NCBI GenBank assembly: GCA_030743445.1
Contig: JASLSL010000029.1
Location: 1 to 21,811, forward strand
Reading direction: 5' to 3'
Length of the DNA: 21,811 nucleotides
DNA from: Alphaproteobacteria bacterium
Lineage (GTDB): Bacteria; Pseudomonadota; Alphaproteobacteria; UBA8366
The notes under the pieces are model-generated. The model saw nothing but the letters and a program-made list of their open reading frames with translations, was not told the origin of the DNA and did not search any database. Of the stretch, positions 15,064-21,811 are shown in pieces; positions within the stretch are counted from its first letter, which is position 1, and each line of letters starts with the position of its first letter. Made by a program: the position numbers and the translations under genes.

Positions 15064-18000
15064 GCGCGTCTCCGACCTCCGATCCGGGGCGCGAGCAGCG
15101 CCGCGCCGCCGACCCTTCGGCCAGCGTCTGGGTTGCGGCCTCGGCCGGCAGCGGCAAGACCAAGGTGCTGACCGACCGGGTGCTGAACCTGATGCTGGGC
15201 GGCACGCCGCCGGAAAAGATCCTCTGCCTGACCTTCACCAAGGCGGCGGCGGCGGAGATGGCCAACCGGGTCAACGAGACACTCGAGGTCTGGGCGATTT
15301 CCGACGACTCGGGTCTGGCCGAGGCGTTGGGTGAGCTCACCGGCCGCGCGGCGGACGGGGATGAATTGCGGCGCGCCCGCCGGCTCTTCGCCCGGGTGCT
15401 CGATGCGCCGGGCGGGCTCAAAATCCAGACCATCCACAGTTTCTGCGAATCGCTGTTGATGCGGTTCCCGCTCGTGGCAAATCTGGCGCCGCACTTCGTG
15501 GTAATGGACGACCGCAGCGCCGCCGAGCTGTTGCAGGCGGCGCGCGACGCGGTTCTGGCCCGGGCGGTGCGCGACCGAAGGCTTGCCGCCTCGCTCGCCA
15601 ATGTCACCGGCCACGTCCAGGAGGAGACCTTCGCCAAGCTGATGGCGATCCTGGCGCGCGAGCGGGGACGATTGGACCGCATTATCACCGAGTATGGCGA
15701 TACAGCGGGCGCCGCCGAGGCGGTCGACCGGCTGCTTGGCCTCGGGGAGGGTACGAACGAGGCCACGGTCCTGCGCGAGGCCAGCCGCAACGGCGCCTTC
15801 GACCGGGCCGGCCTCAAGCGCGCCGCCGATACGCTGCTGGCGAGCAAGAGCGCGGGCGACCGGTCCAAGGGACAGCGCATCACCGACTGGCTCGCCGCCG
15901 GTCTCGACGACCGGGTGCGCGAGTTCGACCTCTATTGCGGCGCCTACCTGACCCGGAAGGGCGAGCCGCTCAAAACACCCGCGACCAAGCCGGTGCTCGA
16001 TGAAGACCCCGCGCTCGGCGGTGTGCTGGCCGGTGAGGCCGACCGGCTGATCGCCGCCCTCGAGCGCCGCAGGGCGGCGATCACCGCGCGGGCGACGGCC
16101 GGCCTGCTGCATCTCGGCGCGGCGCTGGCCGAGGAATACCGGCGCGCTAAGGACGCGCTGGCGCGGCTCGACTACGACGACCTGATCTACAAGGCGCAGG
16201 CGTTGCTCGCCAAGACCGGCGCGGCCTGGGTGCTCTACAAGCTCGACGGTGGCATCGACCACATCCTGATCGACGAGAGCCAGGACACCAATCCGGAACA
16301 ATGGGAGGTGGTGAGGGCGCTGGCCGCCGAGTTCTTCGCCGGCGAGGGCGCGCAAGAAGAGGCGCGCACCGTGTTCGCGGTCGGCGATTCCAAACAGTCG
16401 ATCTTCAGCTTCCAGCGCGCCGACCCGGAAGCGGCCGAGCATATGCGCCGGCACTTCGCCGAGCGCGCCCCTGCCGCCGGCAAGGACTGGCGCGAGGTGC
16501 CGATCGACATCTCGTTCCGCTCGACCGAAGCGGTGCTCGGGGCGGTCGACGCCACCTTCGCCGCCGCGCCGGCGCGCGACGGGGTGGTCGAGCCGGGCGG
16601 CGAGCTGCGTCACCGCGCCCACCGGGCGGGCCACGCCGGCCGGGTCGAGCTGTGGCCGCTCGCCGAACCCCGCGCGCGCGCGGCGGGCGAACCGTGGTCG
16701 CTGCCGATCCGGCCGGTTCCGGCGGACGACCCGGCGACCCGCCTGGCCCACGGGATCGCGGCCCGGATCGAGGGCTGGATCGGCAACGAGATGCTGCCGG
16801 CGCGCGCGCGGCCGGTGCGCGCCGGCGATATTATGGTGCTGGTGCGCCGCCGCACCGGCTTCTTCGAGGAGCTGGTTCGCGCGCTGAAGGACAGGAAGGT
16901 GGCGGTCGCCGGCGTCGACCGCATGGTGTTGACCGACCAGCTCGCTGTCATGGATTTGGTGGCGGTGGCCCAGTTCCTGTTGCTGCCCGGGGACGATCTC
17001 AACCTCGCGGTGGTGCTCAAGGGGCCGTTCCTCGGCTTCGACGACGACGCCTTGTTCGAACTCGCCTACGGCCGTGGCGGGGACAGCCTGTGGCGCCGGC
17101 TGCAGGCGGCGGCGAGGGACGAACAGCAATACGCGGCAGCGGCGGCTTGGCTCGCCGACCTGCTCGCCCGGGTCGACTTCACCCCGCCCTACGAGCTCTT
17201 TGCCGGACTGCTGGCGGCGCCGACGCCCGCGGGCGAGACCGGCCGCCAACGCATGGCCGCCCGGCTCGGCCGCGAGGCGGACGACCCGATCGACGAGTTC
17301 CTCGCCCTGGCGCTCGGCTACGAACGGGTCAATGCGCCGTCGCTCCAGGGCTTCCTCCACTGGGTCGCGGCCGGCGAGACCGAGATCAAGCGCGACCTGG
17401 AGCAGGCCGGCCGCGACGAGGTGCGGATTCTCACCGTCCATGGCGCCAAGGGACTGCAGGCGCCGATCGTGATCCTGCCTGACACCACGTCCAAACCGGC
17501 GTTCAGGACCGGATTGACGCCGATGGTGCTGTGGTCCGGCGACCTGCCGCTGTGGCCGCCGAGGACCGCCCACGAATCGGCGCACGCCAAGGCGATGCGG
17601 GCCGAGGCCGAGGTGCTGCAGGACGAGGAATACCGACGTTTGCTCTATGTCGCGATGACCCGGGCCGAGGACCGGCTCTATATCGGCGGCTGGCGCGGCC
17701 CGCGCGAGCCGGCGGCCGATTGCTGGTACGAGATGGTCCGGGCCGGGCTCGGCGCGGTCGCCGAGCCCGCCGAGTTCGATTTCTCGGACGTGCTGGGCCC
17801 CGAAGGCTGGAGCGGGGACGGACTGCGACTCGAGGGCGCACAGGAGACGACACCCGAGACGGAGGCGGCGATCGAGACCGCCGAGGCCGCCGAGGTAGCG
17901 CCCGAACGCTGGATGCTCGAGGCCGCACCCGAGGATCCCGCCCCGCCGCGGCCGCTGGCACCCTCGCGCCCGGGGGACGAGGAGCCCGCGGTGCGTTCGC

Positions 18001-18524
18001 CCCTGGCGCCCGACACGGCGCCCCGGTTCCGCCGCGGGCTGCTGGCCCACCGCCTGCTGCAGACCTTGCCCGATTTGGCGCCCGAGTCGCGCCGCGCCGC
18101 CGCCGAGCGCTTCCTCGCCCGCCCGCTCCACGGCCTCAAGAGGCGCGAGCAGGCGTCGCTCGCCGCCGAGGTCATGGCGGTGATGGAGGCGCCCGAATTC
18201 GCCGCGATCTTCGGGCCCGGCAGCCGCGCCGAGGCGCCGCTGGTCGGCGTCGTCGGGGAGGCGCAGGTAGTCTCGGGCCAGGTCGATCGCTTGGTCGTGA
18301 CCGACGACGCGGTGCTGGTGGTCGACTACAAGACCATGCGCCCGGCGCCGGCCCGGCCCGAGGACGTGCCGGACATCTACCTCCGGCAGATGGCGGCCTA
18401 CCGGCGGGTGCTCGGCCAGATTTGGCCCGACCGGCCGGTCCGCTGCGCGCTGTTGTGGACCGAGGTGCCGGCGCTGATGGCGCTCGATGACGGCCTGCTT
18501 GACCGGTTCGACAGTGGTCCCTAG
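15060..18524 (+). CDS. addA: Double-strand break repair helicase AddA
   Basis: ATP-driven 3'-5' helicase and nuclease subunit of AddAB. From the ATG at 15060 it has 1154 residues. UvrD-family motifs are intact: Walker A ASAGSGKT (27-34, K33), LTFTKAAAAEM, Walker B LIDESQD with D405-E406, GDSKQSIFSFQRADP, HGAKGLQAPIV and LYVAMTRAEDRLY. A variable Ala/Glu/Pro-rich linker of about 60 residues (about 925-985) leads to the C-terminal RecB-like nuclease, with D1076 (GQVDRL) and D1089-Y1090-K1091 (VDYKT). The longer open frame upstream lies inside addB and is not part of the protein. Its TAG stop coincides with a possible -10 box of trxA. Confidence 0.95.
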   Translation: MSASPTSDPGREQRRAADPSASVWVAASAGSGKTKVLTDRVLNLMLGGTPPEKILCLTFTKAAAAEMANRVNETLEVWAISDDSGLAEALGELTGRAADGDELRRARRLFARVLDAPGGLKIQTIHSFCESLLMRFPLVANLAPHFVVMDDRSAAELLQAARDAVLARAVRDRRLAASLANVTGHVQEETFAKLMAILARERGRLDRIITEYGDTAGAAEAVDRLLGLGEGTNEATVLREASRNGAFDRAGLKRAADTLLASKSAGDRSKGQRITDWLAAGLDDRVREFDLYCGAYLTRKGEPLKTPATKPVLDEDPALGGVLAGEADRLIAALERRRAAITARATAGLLHLGAALAEEYRRAKDALARLDYDDLIYKAQALLAKTGAAWVLYKLDGGIDHILIDESQDTNPEQWEVVRALAAEFFAGEGAQEEARTVFAVGDSKQSIFSFQRADPEAAEHMRRHFAERAPAAGKDWREVPIDISFRSTEAVLGAVDATFAAAPARDGVVEPGGELRHRAHRAGHAGRVELWPLAEPRARAAGEPWSLPIRPVPADDPATRLAHGIAARIEGWIGNEMLPARARPVRAGDIMVLVRRRTGFFEELVRALKDRKVAVAGVDRMVLTDQLAVMDLVAVAQFLLLPGDDLNLAVVLKGPFLGFDDDALFELAYGRGGDSLWRRLQAAARDEQQYAAAAAWLADLLARVDFTPPYELFAGLLAAPTPAGETGRQRMAARLGREADDPIDEFLALALGYERVNAPSLQGFLHWVAAGETEIKRDLEQAGRDEVRILTVHGAKGLQAPIVILPDTTSKPAFRTGLTPMVLWSGDLPLWPPRTAHESAHAKAMRAEAEVLQDEEYRRLLYVAMTRAEDRLYIGGWRGPREPAADCWYEMVRAGLGAVAEPAEFDFSDVLGPEGWSGDGLRLEGAQETTPETEAAIETAEAAEVAPERWMLEAAPEDPAPPRPLAPSRPGDEEPAVRSPLAPDTAPRFRRGLLAHRLLQTLPDLAPESRRAAAERFLARPLHGLKRREQASLAAEVMAVMEAPEFAAIFGPGSRAEAPLVGVVGEAQVVSGQVDRLVVTDDAVLVVDYKTMRPAPARPEDVPDIYLRQMAAYRRVLGQIWPDRPVRCALLWTEVPALMALDDGLLDRFDSGP

Positions 18525-18527
18525 GCT
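18499..18527 (+). promoter_or_regulatory. Possible trxA promoter inside the addA 3' end
   Basis: TTGACC (18499-18504) and TAGGCT (18522-18527) are 17 bases apart; the -35 fits well and the -10 poorly. The -10 includes the addA stop codon. Transcription would start near 18534, giving a leader that contains the hairpin at 18541-18559. Confidence 0.35.
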
Positions 18528-18540
18528 TATTCCATGATTC

Positions 18541-18559
18541 GGGGCGAGCGCGTCGCCCC
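18541..18559. other. GC-rich hairpin in the trxA leader
   Basis: GGGGCGA (18541-18547) pairs perfectly with TCGCCCC (18553-18559) around a five-base loop. No T-run follows, so it is not a normal intrinsic terminator of addA. It ends seven bases before the AGAAGGA ribosome binding site (18566-18572) of trxA and could stabilise or insulate that message. Confidence 0.45.
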
Positions 18560-18579
18560 CGCAGCAGAAGGATCAGGGG

Positions 18580-18900
18580 ATGACACCCGTCCATGTCAGC
18601 GACGACGACTTCGAAACCAGCGTCTTGGGGGCCGACGGTCCGGTGCTGGTCGATTTCTGGGCCGAATGGTGCGGTCCGTGCAAGATGATCGCCCCGGCGC
18701 TCGAGGAGATCGCCGAGGAGATGAACGGGCAGGTCACCGTCGCCAAGCTGAACATCGACGACAACCCGAACACGCCGGCCAAGTACGGTGTCCGCGGAAT
18801 CCCGACCCTGATGATGTTCAAGGGCGGCGAGGTCGCGGCGACCAAGGTCGGCGCCTTGGCCAAGGGCCAGCTCCAGCAATGGGTCGCGTCGGTGATCTGA
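18580..18900 (+). CDS. trxA: Thioredoxin
   Basis: Small cytoplasmic disulfide reductant supplied by thioredoxin reductase. The 106 residues match classical thioredoxin: the active site is WCGPC (30-34), preceded by VLVDFWAE, with the cis-Pro segment GIPTLMMF downstream. The AGAAGGA (18566-18572) seven bases before the ATG is one of the best ribosome binding sites in the window. The gene follows addA by 55 bases and is closed by a clear terminator. Linkage of addBA and trxA is common in alphaproteobacteria. Confidence 0.97.
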   Translation: MTPVHVSDDDFETSVLGADGPVLVDFWAEWCGPCKMIAPALEEIAEEMNGQVTVAKLNIDDNPNTPAKYGVRGIPTLMMFKGGEVAATKVGALAKGQLQQWVASVI

Positions 18901-18926
18901 CGCATTGCCACGGGACGTAGGGACCG

Positions 18927-18951
18927 AGCCCCGCCATCCGGCGGGCTTTTT
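18927..18951 (+). terminator. Rho-independent terminator of trxA
   Basis: AGCCCCGCC (18927-18935) pairs with GGCGGGCT (18940-18947) with one bulged C and a four-base loop, followed by TTTTT ending at 18951. This is the only classical intrinsic terminator I can see in the window and ends the long plus-strand gene series. Confidence 0.85.
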
Positions 18952-18972
18952 GCTATGGGGTGGTATTTAACC

Positions 18973-19107
18973 CGTCATCCCGGCCGACCGAGCGAAGCGA
19001 GGGAGAGCCGGGACCCAGTCCAGAGAACTAACGAGTCAACGAGATTGTTCGGGAGTTTGACGGCATGGGTCCCGGGTCTCGCCCAATTGGGCGCGCCCGG
19101 GATGACG
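18973..19107. repeat. 135-bp nested inverted repeat, dispersed-repeat pair
   Basis: The outer arms CGTCATCCCGG (18973-18983) and CCGGGATGACG (19097-19107) are exact reverse complements. So are the inner arms CCGGGACCCA (19008-19017) and TGGGTCCCGG (19066-19075). Each half is also a hairpin on its own (CCCGGC with GCCGGG on the left). It is the same unit type as at 2287-2395, but with the two units in the opposite relative order. It fills the space between the converging trxA and RraA-fold genes; the 48-base centre has no recognisable content. Confidence 0.75.
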
Positions 19108-19122
19108 TTTGTTGAGTGGCCC

Positions 19123-19824
19123 CTAATGAATGTCGTCGGCGTTGCCGAAGGCTTGCTTGAGCTTTGCCATCGTCAGGCCCGGCGCCTGTGCCGCGCCGAT
19201 GATCACCGCCTCGCGCCGGGCGATCAGCGCTGCGGCATCCGGCACCTCGCGGGCGACCGCCAAGGGGATCACCACCGCCCCGTGCCGGTCGGCGTGCACC
19301 AGGGCGCCCGGCGCCACGTCCATGCCGTGGATCGAGACCTCGACGTCGAAATCGACCAGATGGACGAAGGCGTGCGACGGGCCGACCATGCCGGCGATCA
19401 TCTGGAAGCCCTCGGCGGCGTCCGGAATGTCGCGCACGCTGCCGTCGGTGATGGTCCCCGAACAGCCCAACCCCTTGTGGATGTTGGACTGGACCTCGCC
19501 CCAGAAGGCGCCGATGCCGGGCGGATCGTCGAGGTCCTGGATCACCACGATCGAGGGCCGCGGCCCGCCCTCGACATAGGCGTAGTAGTCGAGCCGCTGT
19601 TGGCGCATCCGGGCGGCGTCGAGCGCCGAGGCGGTCTTGGCGCGAATCCGCGCGGTGCGGGCATAGCCGACCATGGGCGCCAGCGCCGGGCGGGCACAGA
19701 CCAGCGGTTTCGTCGTAAAGCCGTACCTCCGGCGTTCGGGCGCCACGACCTCGAGCGCATTGCACACGGTCGGGGTATCGAGCGCCTGCAGCGCCGCGAG
19801 CTCGGCTTCCGTCAATTCCGTCAT
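19123..19824 (-). CDS. RraA-fold protein, possible HMG aldolase/oxaloacetate decarboxylase type
   Basis: Belongs to the RraA / 4-hydroxy-4-methyl-2-oxoglutarate aldolase superfamily, often mis-labelled dimethylmenaquinone methyltransferase. The 233 residues contain the signature region: GE (109-110), K117, GLGCSG (118-123) and TDGSVRD (126-132, with R131 and D132 at the expected substrate and metal positions). The family's later ADxDGVVVVP block is seen as ADRHGAVVIP (178-187), with His at one usual Asp position. Real substrate unknown: aldolase, decarboxylase and RNase E-inhibitor-like roles all exist in this fold, and no pathway genes lie nearby. A GGGAG about 11 bases before the ATG is a loose ribosome binding site. 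It is divergent from argG and converges on trxA. Confidence 0.8.
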   Translation of the reverse strand: MTELTEAELAALQALDTPTVCNALEVVAPERRRYGFTTKPLVCARPALAPMVGYARTARIRAKTASALDAARMRQQRLDYYAYVEGGPRPSIVVIQDLDDPPGIGAFWGEVQSNIHKGLGCSGTITDGSVRDIPDAAEGFQMIAGMVGPSHAFVHLVDFDVEVSIHGMDVAPGALVHADRHGAVVIPLAVAREVPDAAALIARREAVIIGAAQAPGLTMAKLKQAFGNADDIH

Positions 19825-19876
19825 TTTTATTGTTGCTCCCTGTGACCTGGGGCGGTTGCACCCGCCCGGCGGCGCT

Positions 19877-19905
19877 AGCTAAGCGGGATTCGGCGGCGGA
19901 TTCAA
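19877..19905 (-). promoter_or_regulatory. Candidate promoter of the RraA-fold gene
   Basis: On the minus strand TTGAAT (plus 19900-19905) and TTAGCT (plus 19877-19882) are 17 bases apart. A 7-bp inverted repeat, TCGGCGG (19890-19896) with CCGCCGA (19906-19912), straddles the -35, and GATTC sites occur at 19887-19891 and 19899-19903. Confidence 0.35.
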
Positions 19906-19931
19906 CCGCCGAGGGCCAGTTTGCACTAAGC

Positions 19932-19959
19932 TTGCCCCGGGCAACGAAAGCCCTATACT
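19932..19959 (+). promoter_or_regulatory. Candidate argG promoter
   Basis: TTGCCC (19932-19937) and TATACT (19954-19959) are 16 bases apart; counting from the preceding C gives CTTGCC with 17. Transcription would start near 19966, leaving a leader of about 38 bases. The CTATACTCCGCC context is shared with other promoter candidates here. Confidence 0.55.
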
Positions 19960-20003
19960 CCGCCGCCATTCCGGCAACAGCCGATGACAAGGACGGCGTC
20001 CCG

Positions 20004-21215
<1,212 letters not shown>

Positions 21216-21227
21216 CGCCGGATCGAA

Positions 21228-21811
21228 TTATCCGCTTTCACCGAAAGGCGCGAATGTGCGCGGGTCCAAGCCATCTTGGAGCGGTTCATCTATTCCTCGG
21301 ATAGCTACCGCGTAACAAAACGCGCATAGCCGGCCGAAGTGAATCCTGATGCCATCGACGTTCATCGTCTTACTTGTGGATTTTGTATAAACCCAAGCCT
21401 CCGAACAGTTCGTAGTCTTGCAGAACTTGATAAGGGCTCGAAGTTCGTCGGTGGGATGGCTGGCAACCCGATCGCTCCATTTAAGCTCGATCGGACTGAA
21501 GGAATTTGGGTCTGACTGGTCCGAAAGGACAATATCGACTTCACCCTCTTTCCATCTGGCGTAGTGAATGTTTTGTCCGAACCTTGATTGTGCGAATTGG
21601 CATAAAACAGCCGTTTCCGCCAAGTGTCCCATGGCTTCGCTGGTATCCGTGATCGGGCCGAAGAGCGCCGAGCGAATAGAAGGATTCGTCAGGTAGGCCT
21701 TGAAGTGGGTAACACGCTTGAAGCGCTTCGCGTCTCCGCCTATGCGATGCAGTCGGCGTATCAGAAAGGCGGCTTCGAGATAATCGAGATATTTTTTAAG
21801 TGTGTTCTTGG
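21228..21811 (-). CDS. DUF4143-type AAA ATPase, C-terminal part only
   Basis: The minus-strand frame is open to the right edge, so the gene starts outside the window; about 194 codons are visible. The part read from 21811 downward contains TLKKYLDYLEAAFLIRRLHR, then a KAYLTNPSIRSALFG-like strand, G-H-L-A-E-T-A-V, Y-A-R-W-K-E-G-E-V-D and P-I-E-L-K-W. This order matches the C-terminal domain of AAA_14/DUF4143 ATPases, whose E-V-D...E-L-K resembles a PD-(D/E)XK nuclease core. Function in these proteins is not established. G+C is about 52% by hand count, against roughly two thirds or more elsewhere, and codon use is unlike the neighbours, which suggests horizontal acquisition. An ATG at 21630-21632 is internal to the domain and is not the true start. 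Confidence 0.75.
   Translation of the reverse strand, partial: KNTLKKYLDYLEAAFLIRRLHRIGGDAKRFKRVTHFKAYLTNPSIRSALFGPITDTSEAMGHLAETAVLCQFAQSRFGQNIHYARWKEGEVDIVLSDQSDPNSFSPIELKWSDRVASHPTDELRALIKFCKTTNCSEAWVYTKSTSKTMNVDGIRIHFGRLCAFCYAVAIRGIDEPLQDGLDPRTFAPFGESG

Noticed and set aside
15003..18131. Open frame of over 1000 codons on the minus strand opposite addA
   Set aside because: Same artefact of codon bias; composition rich in Arg, Gly, Gln and Ala, no recognisable motif, and addA on the plus strand has every helicase motif.
19830..20003. Upstream extension of argG to an ATG at 19830
   Set aside because: It would run through the promoter candidate and add 58 residues absent from normal ArgG; the ATG at 20004 gives the usual N terminus.
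21216..21251. Bidirectional terminator between argG and the converging ATPase gene
   Set aside because: Several short stems (CGGAT/ATCCG, CTTTC/GAAAG) are possible, but none is strong or followed by a T-run; most of it lies in coding sequence.

Overview
The window looks like a chromosomal core region of a high-G+C alphaproteobacterium, most likely Rhodospirillales-like. The evidence is gene content and order: a ChvI/ChvG-type two-component pair, a short HPr kinase, RapZ, PTS EIIA(Man)-HPr-EI, AhcY, a DivL-type kinase, TsaE, AmgK-MurU, AddB-AddA and TrxA. From memory this order is close to that of other alphaproteobacteria, but no search was run. Coding regions use mostly G or C at third positions, which also produces long false open frames on the opposite strand.

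Layout. (1) 1-2173: 3' part of a ChvI-type response regulator and the complete ChvG-type sensor kinase, translationally coupled. (2) 2174-2564: a gene-free gap packed with inverted repeats: a 19-bp perfect inverted repeat at the chvG stop, then three alternating copies of a dispersed palindromic repeat. (3) 2565-6408: a regulatory phosphotransferase cassette hprK-rapZ-EIIA(Man)-ptsH-ptsI with no sugar permease. A 15-bp-stem hairpin separates rapZ from EIIA. (4) 6409-7824: ahcY with its own promoter candidate. (5) 7876-12085: divL (Tyr in place of the phosphoacceptor His; three GACTC sites around its promoter and start), tsaE, amgK and murU, closely packed. (6) 12085-18524: addB and addA, the double-strand-break helicase-nuclease. 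(7) 18580-18951: trxA with a clear intrinsic terminator. (8) 18973-19107: another inverted pair of the dispersed repeat. (9) 19123-21215: an RraA-fold gene on the minus strand, divergent from argG. (10) 21228-21811: the 3' part of a minus-strand ATPase gene of the DUF4143 type, with clearly lower G+C (about 52% by hand count), probably acquired.

How the genes fit together. ChvG/ChvI senses envelope or acid stress in relatives. The EI-HPr-EIIA relay with HprK reports carbon and energy state, and RapZ is an adaptor tied to amino-sugar synthesis in enteric bacteria. AmgK-MurU recycles MurNAc into UDP-MurNAc. DivL is a cell-cycle regulator of the CtrA pathway. The region therefore combines envelope and metabolic signalling with cell-wall recycling, cell-cycle control and genome repair. 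I found no RNA genes, CRISPR arrays, phage genes or intact transposase. I do not see a clearly new multi-gene system; the best leads are the promoter architecture of divL, the hairpin between rapZ and EIIA, and the repeat clusters.
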